Origin: Diaporthe sp. PMI_573
Lineage: Eukaryota > Ascomycota > Sordariomycetes > Diaporthales > Diaporthaceae
DNA: 64,000 nucleotides
Reading direction: 5' to 3'
Assembly: GCA_021399435.1 (NCBI GenBank)
Contig: JAJTUP010000006.1
Span: 124,001 to 188,000 of the forward strand
Shown: piece after piece, positions 46,790 through 57,634 of the stretch
Layout of the letters: every line of letters starts with the position of its first letter
How positions within the stretch are numbered: position 1 is the first letter of the stretch
The notes under the pieces: model-generated
Told to the model about the DNA's origin: nothing
Database searches by the model: none
Seen by the model: only the letters and a program-made list of their open reading frames with translations
Program-made: the position numbers and the translations under genes

Positions 46790-47368
46790 TTAGGCAGCAG
46801 CCGGGACAGCACCGAGGACACCGATGATGGAGGAGGTAGGGCCCAGGAGGAACTGGATGAAGTTGATAAGACTGAGGAGGGCGGACAGGCTGCTGGAGAC
46901 ACCAGTGATGTTGGCGGGCAGGGGGATGAGAGCTGGGCGACGATGTCGGCGGGAGAGGAGACGGTGCCCAGGGGAGGCAGAGGCAGGCCGGTAGGGAGCG
47001 GGTCCGTGATTGGGAGAGGAGGCAAAGCAGGGAAGCCGGCAGCTGAGGGCAGACCGAGCTCTGATGGGGGGCTTTGTTAACACACTAGTTCACAGAAGTT
47101 GTCCCAGGAGGATAAGAGACTTACGAGCGACGGTGAGGACAACTGTGGCTCGCTTGAGAATAGTTTGGAGAGCGGTGACAATGTCGGCAGGTTTCGTCGG
47201 GATGGGGACAGGTGGCAGCTCAGGTAGTTGTCGAGCCTCAACTTGATGCTCGGCAAGGTCATCGACCGTGTACAGGGCTGTCTCTTCGAAGTTGACCTCA
47301 TGGAGGGGAGAGGCAAGAGTGACACTCAGGAGGGACCCAATGGCAATGATAGCGGTGAAGGCCTTCAT
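46790..47368 (-). CDS. small secreted protein, 2-nt frameshift
   Basis: This would be a small secreted protein of about 170 residues. The ATG at 47368 starts MKAFTAIIAIGSLLSVTLAS, a clear signal peptide, followed by an acidic propeptide-like stretch ending in EARQ. Exon 1 is 47368-47125, with a 64-bp intron (47061-47124); exon 2 starts at 47060 with the frame carrying on QLGLPSAAGFPALPPLP. The next block, VSSPADIVAQL, breaks off at a CTCTC (plus 46927-46933): a two-base excess shifts the frame, and the expected ending IPLPANITGVSSS then SALLSLINFIQFLLGP and AVPAAA continues in the other frame to a TAA at 46790. The other frame instead runs on to 46690 as a low-complexity tail. Proline-rich and hydrophobic, with no cysteines in the expected product. 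No family is recognised. A secreted surface or host-interacting protein is possible but unproven. Confidence 0.6.
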
Positions 47369-49133
47369 TTTGACGGGTATCTGAAACAAACAAATCTGAA
47401 TATTTAGAAATATCTAACTAGGTGCTGGAGTGCTACTCGGAGTCAATGTTCGGTGATGGTTGGAAAGAACATGAACTTTCTCAAGGTGGTCTACGAGGCT
47501 CTTTATATATTCGTGATTGTGGTTCTCGTTCTGGCATCAAGTGCCTCTCGCCGTTCTGCCCTTTGATGCGTTTGCCTTAAGATTTAAGAGTGTGTTCATC
47601 GTCAAGCTCCTGCCGATCCATCCCCAGCACGGCATTCCTAACTCGTGAAGGCTCCCATATATCTTGGAACAAGATTATTAACTATCACCCTGATGACGAG
47701 AAGTTGAGGCACTTGCCCTGCCCGGCTCTGCAGACTGTGTCAGATCCACAGCCTCAGGTCCCAAACGCTCTTGAAAGGGTCGCCACAAACTTGCCAAGAT
47801 GTCTGGGAGTTCTCGTTGACGCCATCTCGCTGGACTCTTCTGGGTCTAAAGAAGTGAAACAAACCCCGAATATGATGTTCCTGATGTCTCTGACGTCCAT
47901 AGCATTGAAACTGCTCTTGGACTGGGAATGTTACCCCGCAGGGTCCTTTCATAATTCTTTGTTTTCTGTGAGAGCATGTTGAGTAAAGGCTCCCTACTGT
48001 GAGAGTTGTAGGTGAGCTGCGTACTTTTGCACCATGAGTATTAGAAGGGGGGAAACACTAGCCTGGGAGATCAATAAAGTTGTATATTTTGAATGGAAAG
48101 GTAGGTGGTATCCAATGGCTGGCGACATATTTTCTCGCAGCCTTGCCTATGACGTGCTGCAGCATAAGACATGATATCCACCAGACGATGTGATGATTAT
48201 TCTAGCAGGTCACCCAGGCATGCAGATATAACGCTTTACTTGTATTGGGGTTTGCTACTTTAGATACCATATGCAAGTGGATCGTCGGAGGATCAACATA
48301 CCAGCCCTGGTGTTGCAGAAAGAATACGACTTGAGAGAAGTCACGAGGGTCTCCGCGGACGCTGCTGACCAAATTAAAGGCTCAAGGGGTAGCTTGTCTA
48401 AGACTGAGGACAACTCTGATGCAAGATTGACGAGTCAGGTATTGTATTTCGACCATGTACTCAGGATCCTTAAACATGCACTCTTGGCAACAATAGTTCC
48501 CCGAGGGCGAGGGCCGGTGGATTGTCTCGACGTTTGTCTCATCCACATTGCAACAACTCAATTGTTACATAATAGCTCGCCATCACTGAGGACCAGTATA
48601 GGAAACAGCTGAGAGCCACCCATCCGGCTTCTCATGAGCTGTGAACGTACAGAGCAGGATGTTTACCTCCCTCGAAGACTTGTGCCATGTGCCCTTACTT
48701 AGCTCGAGGGAGAGAGCATCGCATTTTCCTCATCCGGCCTTTCCGTGTACTTAGGGCCAAGTGAGCGTGTAATGAATACACTCTCGGTGACCGCTGCTAC
48801 AAGGGAGTTGGAGAGGTTCAAGGGTCTTCACTTGGTTGTGGGTGACATTGAAAGCAAGTTCCATGTGCAGTGGGTGTGGTCGACGGTTCGATTATGTAAG
48901 CATGAGTTGTGTAAGGCGCGACTCGGTCCACCTGCAGTGTATTTACTTTTGTTGGCCAGTCACCCAATCGCTTCTTCCCACTTAGACGATAACGCATGCT
49001 TATCTGAGTCGACGCGCTTCAGGACGCGTCTTGCGTCTCTTGAAAACCTCCCACGACACCAACCACTCAATGCGGTGTGCATGAGATGTTCAAAACAAAG
49101 GAATTGTTCATGACACCAAAAAGCGCCTAAAAC
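47369..49133. other. intergenic, no supported gene
   Basis: This contains the upstream region of the small secreted-protein gene and the promoter of the Eme1-like gene. Open frames at 47590-47982, 48271-48612 and 48745-49113 lack homology; the first starts with GTG. I see no other feature. Confidence 0.5.
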
Positions 49134-51242
49134 ATGAACGGGAAAGGACGGGCACTAGCCGATGACGTCGTCGACTTGACCGCCATTGACGACGACGACG
49201 ATCCCATCCCAGATTTCGGAGCCGGACCATTGGCCAGACGTACCAATTCGAAGACCTCCAAAACAGACGATGTTCTCATCCTGTCAGACGATTTCGACTC
49301 GACAGGAAGTCTTGGGGCCGACGATTTTGACCCCTTCGAAACTCGGCCCTCCAAGAGACAACGCGTTTCTGGCGACTCTAATCTGATTCCTGGAGGTGAC
49401 CGTGGGCAAACTGTCCAGGGACCCGCGACATTTGCGGCAGAGAGGACTCGAGAAGGACCTGGTGTGCTTCAGACTGCTGGCCCAAGAAAGCGCAATGTCC
49501 CATCGGATCCAATCGAGTTCACGAGCTCTCCTCACTTGCCAGGGTCTTCGAACAACCGCGAAGCGATCCCAAGTGACCCTTTTGCAAGTTCTCCTCGGCG
49601 CGCAGAGAAAGAGAACATCATTGATCTCGTCTATGACGACAACGACGACCCGTTCGCGATCTCTCCTCCAAAAGGGACAGGCAAGCCGATGATGCCGCCC
49701 AAAGGTGCCAGGGAAAGAGAGCCCAGCCCAGGACTACCAGAGAATAGCCCGCGGCAAGCTCAAAAGCGCAGCCAAGGGGCCAAGAGGTCGGTGGGATGGG
49801 ATCACATCTCGAGCTCCGCTCCTGAGGCCAGCGTCCGGGAAGAACAGTGGGGGTTTGACGTCCAGTCTTCGCGTAACGGCCTCGCAAGAAGCCGTTCTGG
49901 GGGAATCGATTTGGGGGACTTGGCTGATTTTCCCTTTTCGTCCGATAACGATGACGACGATGACTTCCCTGACATCGGCGGCATCAAGAGGTCGAACCTG
50001 ACCTCCAACGTCAAGTCGAAGGCTGGAGCGGCGGTGTCGAGAACCCCAGCGTCGAAGCCATCCACATCCACATCCAAAACAAAACCTACTGCCGAGGATA
50101 AAGCAGCTGCAAGAGAAGCCGAGAAGCTGAGGAAACAGCGAGAGAGAGAAGAAAACAAGGAGCAGAAGAGAATTGAAAAGGAGAGGGCAGCAGCGTTGGC
50201 TGAAGTAAACAAGGTCAGGGCCGACAAAAAAGTCAGCACGCCTGAGATGCTCGTCGACCTCCCATCGTCCATGAATCCCAGCGTCAGGCTCCAGGTGGAG
50301 GCACTTCTGGAGGACCTGAACGTCCGGCACTACCCATACAACAGCCCCGTTAATAACGTGGTAAAATGGCGAAGGAAAGTCAGGGCCAGATTCAACGAGG
50401 ACGAGGGCTACTGGGAACCGATCCCAGTCGAGCGCATCGAACCCGAGAAGCACGCAATGGTGCTCATGCCGGCTGCCGAGTTCGTGGAACTCGCCCTCGG
50501 GGCTAAGGGCTCCGACCTCGAGGCACACGTCCTCCAGATGCAGAGGCACTACGAGGACGACCAGCTCGTCTACATGATCGAGGGCCTAACCCCCTGGATG
50601 CGCAAGAACCGCAACGTGCGCAACCGCCAGTTCCAGTCTGCGGTCCGTAATGCCAGCGCCGACGCGGAGGCGGATGCAGCACCGGCGGCGGCGGCAGCAA
50701 ACGCCCCGCCCCCAAGCAGCCAGGCGCCACCGGGCCGCCGGAGGAAGGATCCCAAGCCGCCGCCAATGTACATCGACGAGGACCAGGTCGAGGACGCGCT
50801 GCTCCAGTTGCAGGTGGCCCACGGCGTCATCATCCACCACACGGCGGCGCCCATCGAGACGGCGCAATGGGTTGCAACCTTCACGCAGCACATCAGCACG
50901 ATCCCATACCGACGACAGCGGGACGCGGCCAACGAGTCCGCCGCGTTTTGTATGGAAACGGGACAGGTTCGGACCGGCGACGGGCCAGCCGACACGTACG
51001 TGCGCATGCTGCAGGAGGTCGTCCGGGTCACGGCGCCCATCGCGTACGGCATTGCGGGCCAGCATCCGACCGTCGGCCAGCTGGTCCGCGGCCTGGAGGC
51101 TGAGGGCCCTTTGGCGCTGGAGGCCATCCGCAAAAGTGCGAACAAGGATGGGGCGTTCACGGACCGGACGATTGGGCAGGCTATAAGCCGGCGGATTCAC
51201 AAGGTCTTTACGGGGAGGGACGAGGCCAGCACGGACATCTGA
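49134..51242 (+). CDS. EME1: Eme1/Mms4-like crossover-junction endonuclease subunit
   Basis: This 702-residue single-exon protein is the ERCC4-fold partner of Mus81, which together cut branched DNA such as 3' flaps and Holliday junctions in the nucleus. The ATG at 49134 gives MNGKGRALADDVVDLTAIDD; the DVVDLT motif in this acidic stretch is a typical SUMO-interacting sequence. Residues 1-310 look disordered, with acidic and Ser/Pro-rich parts. A charged coiled-coil-like region follows (about 320-370). The ERCC4 domain spans about 385-690, with blocks LVYMIEGLTPWMRKN, EDQVEDALLQLQVAHGVII, and ETAQWVATFTQHISTIPYR. An alanine-rich, proline-rich insert splits the domain near 505-545. As in Eme1 proteins, the ERKxxxD nuclease motif is not present, so this would be the non-catalytic subunit. 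It converges with the membrane-protein gene 307 bp away. I see no lesion. Confidence 0.83.
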   Translation: MNGKGRALADDVVDLTAIDDDDDPIPDFGAGPLARRTNSKTSKTDDVLILSDDFDSTGSLGADDFDPFETRPSKRQRVSGDSNLIPGGDRGQTVQGPATFAAERTREGPGVLQTAGPRKRNVPSDPIEFTSSPHLPGSSNNREAIPSDPFASSPRRAEKENIIDLVYDDNDDPFAISPPKGTGKPMMPPKGAREREPSPGLPENSPRQAQKRSQGAKRSVGWDHISSSAPEASVREEQWGFDVQSSRNGLARSRSGGIDLGDLADFPFSSDNDDDDDFPDIGGIKRSNLTSNVKSKAGAAVSRTPASKPSTSTSKTKPTAEDKAAAREAEKLRKQREREENKEQKRIEKERAAALAEVNKVRADKKVSTPEMLVDLPSSMNPSVRLQVEALLEDLNVRHYPYNSPVNNVVKWRRKVRARFNEDEGYWEPIPVERIEPEKHAMVLMPAAEFVELALGAKGSDLEAHVLQMQRHYEDDQLVYMIEGLTPWMRKNRNVRNRQFQSAVRNASADAEADAAPAAAAANAPPPSSQAPPGRRRKDPKPPPMYIDEDQVEDALLQLQVAHGVIIHHTAAPIETAQWVATFTQHISTIPYRRQRDAANESAAFCMETGQVRTGDGPADTYVRMLQEVVRVTAPIAYGIAGQHPTVGQLVRGLEAEGPLALEAIRKSANKDGAFTDRTIGQAISRRIHKVFTGRDEASTDI

Positions 51243-51548
51243 GGACATACATGCTTGCTTGCTCTAGCTCAGGCGTCAGGTTCAAAAGCCATCGTTCTGC
51301 ATCAACGCATGCAGAAGGCGACTTGTGTCTTTGTCCCAGTGGGTTCGATATTGTTTCTATTATCGTGCTCGGCCACGAAAAGGCTCCGAGACTGTATCTA
51401 TCTACCACATCCTCCATGGAGGCATGTACACCGAAGAGAATATGTAGACATTACATCCAAAATGGACCAGTCAAATTCAAACCCCGCTCCCCATCAACCA
51501 CTCACTGCCTGTTTCCAGTGTCCCTCAACCTCCCAGGACCCAAAGAAA

Positions 51549-53630
51549 TCAGGGATTCCTAAGCGGCAGCTTCCTCGCCACCCCAGGCAGCCCGATCCCC
51601 CTCATGCTCTCGACCCCGACCCGGACGGACCTCGTCGCCGCGGGACCCCCGGCGCTGCTCGCGACGGTCACCGGCCGAGGCGCCGCAGCCGGCTCCCTCG
51701 TCACCGCCACGCCCGGCTGGTAGGTAGCGACCGCCCCGGCGTCTGCGTCGGCGTCCCGTGACGCGTTGCTGTTGTTGCTGTTGGACCGCGAGGGGGGCTC
51801 CGACGACGAGGACCCTTGCAGCGGCCACTTCACCTCGGACGTTCGCTTCGGCTGCTGTGGCTTCGGCTGCTGTGGCCGCGGCTGCGGCCGGCTGGTGGTG
51901 AACTCCGGCCCAGGAGGTGGGGCCGTCGTGGTTGTGGCAGTGGCGTTGTTGGTGGTGTTGTTGTTGGTGCCCCGCTCGAGCGTGCCGAAGGGGGACACGG
52001 TGGTGGTCTGCAGCCACGCCTGGAGGTTGTAGTCGGGCTGGATCGACGACCGGGGCCGCGACGGGGGGCTGCCTCCCCCTCCCCCTCCCCCTACTGCCCG
52101 ACCCTGCACGCCAGGCGCCGGGGCTGCTGCCGGCGGCGACGGGTTGACCTTGGGGAAGACCTCGTACTTGGGCGTCCGCGGCGTCGTGGCCGTGCCCCCC
52201 TCGCCGGGGCTGCTATCCTTCCTCCGCGCGGGCGGCGGCTCCGACAGCTTCGGCGCCTTGCGCTCGCGGTAGTTGGTGCTCCGGGCGTACCCGATCTGGA
52301 CATTATTCGGCCCACCACCCGCGTCGGTTGCCCCCGTTCCCATACCCATATTCCCTCCGGTCTCTTTCTCCAGGCCGTACCCCTTGGTGACCATGTCGTT
52401 GCCCCGGCTCCCGCCAAAGGACCGCGCCCTCTCCGAGCCGATCTTGGTCGTCCCGGTGGCCGGTGGGGACATGAGCATCGCGTCCTTGACGTCCCTGGCG
52501 ATGTTGCCGTACGCCTCGGCTCCCGGTCCGCCGCCGTAGTAGCTGCTCACGCCCGTGTTCATCGGCGCGGCGTTACGGTCCTTTTGCTTGCGCTTGTGCC
52601 GGAGGATGAGCCACACGATCAGCACCGTCAGCAGGGACGAGCCGATGAAGGTCCCGACGATGGCGAGCGCGGCCTGGGTGATTGAGACGGCGGCGCCTTG
52701 GGCTTCTTGGACTTGGTCCTGGGCTTGGTTCTGTTGAGACGGTCAGTGATGAGACGGAGTACATTTCGGATGAGCGAACACAACCAGGACGGTACTATAT
52801 ATGAGTACCGCGGGTGGCCTCTTGCTCCAGCGGTGAGTGAGAGTGAGAGTGAGACTTACATTGGCGAGCGTGATCTGCGCCTGGGCATCGCCAATCTTGC
52901 TCGCAAGCTCGCCCGAGGCGCGTGCGAGCGCCGCCGAGGCACTTTCCGTGCAGCTCGCAAACGCCGAGTTCCCGCTGGACAGGGCGGAGCTCACGGCCTG
53001 GGTCAGCGACTGGACGGACTGCGTGGCCTGCTGGAGGTCCTGTGATAACTGTTGGCTCTGCTGCGAGAGCTGCTGCGACGACTGTGAGAGCTGCTGGCTC
53101 TGTTGCGAGAGCTGTTGCGACGATTGCGAGAGCTGCTGGCTGGCTTGTGAGACCCGCCGGGACGCGTCGCTGAGGGACTGGAGGGCCTGTTGGGCGGATT
53201 GTTGGGCGGACTGGAGACGACTGTTGAGATCATCTATCTGACCCTGCTGGCCGTTGTTGTCCTGGCGTTGAAGAAGTAGGGGCTGTAATGAAGGCGGCGT
53301 GGTGATCTGGGCGGCTTCCTCGGCAGTTGGTGACCTGGCCTGAGCATCTTGCAATCCGCCGATATCCTCCTCATGTTGCGATGGTATACGTTTCTGAGAT
53401 GTGTCTTCCTGGCGTCGGGGCTGTCGGTCTCCCTCATTAATTTCTTCCAACCGTGTTCCATCCAGCCCAGCCCTGACTTCCACCAACGGAGCGATCTGTT
53501 CCACCAAGACGTCCTCCCTCCCGAGCCTCAAGTCGCTCCGCTCGGGTTTCCTCGTGCCGTCGTTCGCCCAGGCACAACTTGACGAAAGCAAAAGAAGCAG
53601 AGCCAGCTGTGTTATTCGTCTTCCGGCCAT
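51549..53630 (-). CDS. single-pass membrane protein with heptad-repeat ectodomain
   Basis: A predicted type I membrane protein of about 650 residues. Two exons fit, 53630-52860 and 52730-51549, with a 129-bp intron in phase 0. The ATG at 53630 starts MAGRRITQLALLLLLSSSCA, a signal peptide; an ATG at 53654 would add eight residues. After an acidic, charged stretch, residues 160-200 are seven-residue repeats of the form SQQSQQL and SQSSQQL, which predict a Gln/Ser-rich coiled coil outside the cell. Then comes a short region with one cysteine and the membrane helix near 275-299 (AIVGTFIGSSLLTVLIVWLI), a basic stop-transfer RHKRKQK, and a 350-residue cytoplasmic tail that is Pro-, Gly-, Ser- and Thr-rich. 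The layout (signal, polar ectodomain, one helix, disordered tail) resembles wall-stress sensors such as Wsc or Mid2, but I see no WSC domain. I cannot name a family. Confidence 0.72.
53040..53140. repeat. imperfect 21/42-nt tandem repeat, Gln/Ser heptads
   Basis: Five heptads in the membrane protein are coded by 21-base units that pair into a 42-base repeat. The two 42-base copies are almost identical, which points to a recent duplication. Confidence 0.75.
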
Positions 53631-55969
53631 CGCGGATTTGGTGATGACCAGCATCAAACGAGGCGGCTCCCAGAGCTATCGCGCAGAGAACATTGTCCGA
53701 AGACTGTGATTATTGGTACTCGGACATGACCAGAGGCAGCAGGCACAGCTTGGGGCAAGTAAGGTTACCAGCAAGGCAATAAACTGCGAGCTCCACGACC
53801 GGACGAGGCGGCGGAGTGAACCTTCACGGAGAATCCCTACACCAAGGTCTACGCGGGGTGTGTGTGATAGTGATAGGAGCGTCCGTGTGCGGGAGGGAGG
53901 TCAGGAATAAGGTAGTTTCCCCCTCCCCCTTCCCCTCGTCACCTGAGGGCGGAGGTGCCAGTATTGGCAGGTTGACAGGCCAACTTCTGAGCCTAAGCGA
54001 GCTGTCAAACGTGGAATTGGGGGGTTCCGGGTGATCGTCGGACTGCCAGACAAAGCAAGAGCCCTCCTGCTGGTCCTTAATAGAGCTATAATAGCATAAC
54101 CAGGTCAGCTGCGGAGCGGACGTCGACACCGAGCGCTGGGTGGCCCTCACGGCTCACCATAGACTAGCATGATATGGCAGGGTCAAGGGTGAGAGTAGAA
54201 GACATCCGCGTTCCGAGCACATGGTGCAGAACATGGAGGCGAGTCGTAGGAAGCGGGGACGAGAGCGCTCCCTGGGTTCATCCGGACGCTGGACGACAGG
54301 AATAAACACAAGAACATTACTAAGGACAGATGAACCCCCACTAGGCCGTGACACTGGAAGCCACTTGGCAGCCGGAGGATTTCTGTTGTGATCCCAAAAC
54401 AAGCGAGACGAGGTGTGGTATCAAGGGAGGTGAACGTGTTGTAAGTTTCTCAAAACGGTGAAGGGTGGAGGGTGACGGGCAGGTGGTGCAGGAAGACGAC
54501 ATGGGAGGTCTTGAGCCGCATACCCCCTTCGATAATGCCTTGGCTTCAAGGCTCGACAGGGGAGCGACCCAGAGGACCAGACTTGTCGATGCCCTCAGTC
54601 CGGTCCAATTCATCTCCATCGGCTCGGACATGATCAAACGGAGTTGTAGCTGGGCCGTATCGTCGGATCTTGGTCTACGGGCCGGCGAGTTAGACCATTG
54701 ATCTGAACCATCGTCATCTCGAGCTTGTGTCGACGGGCTGCAGGGGACTACCTGTCGTCTGTCGATAGGCAGAATCGAAGTCTTCAGAAGGGCCGCCCCG
54801 TTGCCGTGACTCAGCGTTTCAGGTGCTTCATGCCAGCAGAATGCGGGCCTCTGCCCGTTGCATCTAGATCGTGACGGGAGCAAGATGGCGTGGCCTCCAG
54901 AGTGCTTATCTGGGATGCTCTCCTTTCAAGAGAGGAGACCAGCCCCGATTCTTGCTTGGCCTGCCGCACTGGAAACGTCTCAAGTCCTTGTAGGCACGGA
55001 CCAGCATCTCGCCCACGACGTCAAGTGCTTTAGATCGGATGCTCGGAAGGGAGGACAGCTACCCCGGTCGAGCCGTTGCCAAGCTTTTGGCTGAACCGGG
55101 GTGCTCGTGTCGCAACAGGTCGCCCGCTCGCTGGCCCCTCTCACTGGATGAACGGGCGTGGCGGTCGCCATGTAAAGCCTCAAACACCATAACGAGGCCA
55201 CTATGGACGTGGGCCACGGGGTGGGAAGAGGTGTCATTCCGCTTGCTTGGCAGCTTGTGGCTGCTGGCAAGAAAACCAGGTACGGATCAAGCACACATGG
55301 TTCGGAATACTACTCCAATTGGGAAACTTTGTTTGAGAAAATCGACATATTACCACCGTTATATAAACCAGGCCATAAGTCAGAGCTGAGTGAGACTCGA
55401 AAGCCAAAGAGATGGGCACGTTGCAGAAGCGTGGTTTCGAGAAAAAGCACAGGGACCACGAGGGCAGGAGGGATTACGCTTTTGGGCAGATCGCCTGCCC
55501 GTCCCTCCTGTCGATGATACCGAACCGGTGTCAAGTTTGCCCCGTGGGCGAGAGGGAGCTAAGTCCAGCAAGGGATCTAAATGTCTGCCTCCATTGACTC
55601 GTGATGATGATAAATACATCTTGGATCGAGAAGTACGCAATTTGTGGGATGCCCGCCTGACATCGCATTGACGCCCGTTGCGTCACGCGCAGCCCGGGCG
55701 AATACCATCCCCAAACCTCCTTTGCCTCCGTGAACGCCTTTCATTATGCATGTAGCCCCCGATTCGGCTACGGGTTACTTCCCATCTTGTTCACCCATCG
55801 GGCATGTCACATCTTGCCGAACCGCGTGGTCGCCATAACATCAAAAGACCTGTCACGACCGCGTCCTGGGCGCCTCGTTTGCTCATGCTTGTGTTCTTTT
55901 CTTCCGCCGGACCACAGGGTCCGGCGTCGGCCTCGTGTTTGGTGCCATGCCAGGCGAGCCGACGTCTCT
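53631..55969. other. intergenic, no supported gene
   Basis: This holds the upstream region of the heptad-repeat protein gene and the 3' region of the Erd2 gene. Frames at 54341-54883 (minus), 55039-55389 and 55390-55671 (plus) have no ATG in good context and no homology. I see no other feature. Confidence 0.5.
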
Positions 55970-56800
55970 TTACACAGGCAGCTTGAACTTCTTGCCCTTC
56001 AGTACCTTGTTGTAGTAGACCCAGAAGAAGTCACTGTACATGACAGTCTGGATAAGACCGGCCACAACTGCGATCCAGTCCACCTTGTGGCCCTCCTCGG
56101 CAAAGTACCGGTATATCCAGTTAGGGATGTACAGTGCGCGGTAGAGACCCAGCGCGAACAGGTAGTGGGTAGTGATGGTCTCGGCCTCCCCAGTGCGCTG
56201 CAGCATAAAGAGCTGTGGCATGATGGCCACGGCCTCGAGCCAGATGGAGAAGGCCCACAGGATCTCCGACAACGTGTACTTGTACGGCAGCAGGATGGCG
56301 AGGGCGGCCGCACCTCCCAGCAGATATTGGACTCGGAAGGTGTCGACGTTCGGGTCGTTGGTGGGCTTATACGCTGTCGTCATGAGATAGATGATGTAGC
56401 CCTGGGCACCGATGAAGGCGATCTTGAAGAGGAGGTTGTAGAGGCTGTTGGTCTGGAAGAGGTCTGTCCGGAGACTGGTCAGCCGTTGCAAGCGCAGCAG
56501 GCGCGGACGCTGGGTTTCATCACGACATACCAAGATATCTTGTGACGTAGACCAGGAGATAGAGGGCTTGTGACTTGAACGAGATGCCCGAGCAGCTCTG
56601 GGTCGGTCGTTAGTGTGTGCGATCGAGGGTGGTGCTCCGGGAGTGACTAACGCTCAGGTCGATCATCTTGTGAAGCAGAATGAAGATGGATCCCAAATGG
56701 GAGAAGTCCGCTAAGAGGCGCCAGTCAGTGCCCTGTTGCCAGCTGAAGCCATCGCAAGTAAGCCAAGACACGCACCTGCGACGCGGAATACGTTCAACAT
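55970..56800 (-). CDS. ERD2: ER-lumen protein-retaining receptor (Erd2/KDEL receptor)
   Basis: A seven-helix Golgi/ER receptor that returns escaped HDEL/KDEL proteins to the ER by COPI vesicles. Four exons fit, 56800-56776, 56710-56652, 56597-56531 and 56463-55970, with introns of 65, 54 and 67 bp, giving 214 residues, the normal length. The protein starts MLNVFRVAADFSHLGSIFIL and continues SCSGISFKSQALYLLVYVTRY, DLFQTNSLYNLLFKIAFIG, all typical of Erd2. Later blocks YSDFFWVYYNKVLKGKKFKL near the end match the family, including the dilysine-type KGKKFKL tail region. Three introns lie in the first 70 codons. The helix pattern is complete and no lesion is visible. The 5' exon is only 25 bases of coding sequence. 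The gene is isolated; flanks are non-coding. Identity is firm. Confidence 0.96.
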
Positions 56801-57634
56801 CTTGAATTATATGGCCGTGGCCGCCTCGCCTTGTGGAATGGATTAAAGAAGTGAGTGTTGGTTGACCATGGGAAGAAGCCAGAGCAAGCTCGATCGTGGA
56901 TTGAGCGTAACGGTCGCCGATGGGTTTCGAGATGCGGACCTTTGATCAAGTTGGGGCCAACAACAAAATGACGACCAGCCAGCTGTGGGTTGAGGGAGCT
57001 TCTGCTAAAGGACACGACGCGATTTGCTTCTGATTGGATCCCTGCTGGAGGACCGCTAATTTGGAAACAGAAACAGGAGCAGCTTCTTCCCTTCCTGCAG
57101 CCTGCAGGAGCGCACGGATCATTATTCAGGAACCGAAGCGGCCATGTCATCCAGGATCCAGTGGACTGCCGAGCCGCAGCGGATGGTCATGTGCTAACAA
57201 TATACATACCTTTTGGGAAGTGATACTAGTCTAACTCAGGTACCGCCCTACTTCATCACCTCACTCTCAACGGCCTCAGCGGCTCATCTCGCCGTGGCGC
57301 ACAGGATTACCAATCCTTGTCCCAGGTGATGCCTTCTTGGACGTCAGTCGAAGCTTCGACGACCGCAAGGCGAAGGCACCCCAAGGTCAACCTTCATTAC
57401 CATAAAACTAATTCAAAACATTTCCAACCCTCACACATCCTAAACCCCGTCTGCATACCATCGTGTGAACGCTGACTTACTCAAACTGACTGCATCTCTG
57501 ACATCGTAATTCCCCGTCGGCGTCGCCCCTCCCAACGATCAATCATCAGCGTTGCGGCAAGGCTGTCACTGTTCTTTAAGATAGAACCTGCTCGTGCTAT
57601 TCCTTCGCCGGCGACACGTTCCTGGTCGAACACC
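56801..57634. other. divergent promoter region, no gene seen
   Basis: About 830 bp separates the divergent starts of the Erd2 and WLM genes. It contains pyrimidine-rich stretches near 57400-57600 that fit a leader for the WLM gene. I see no other feature. Confidence 0.55.

Noticed and set aside
54341..54883. 180-codon minus-strand open frame
   Set aside because: It begins with TTG, no family motif is seen, and no splice signals join it to a neighbour.
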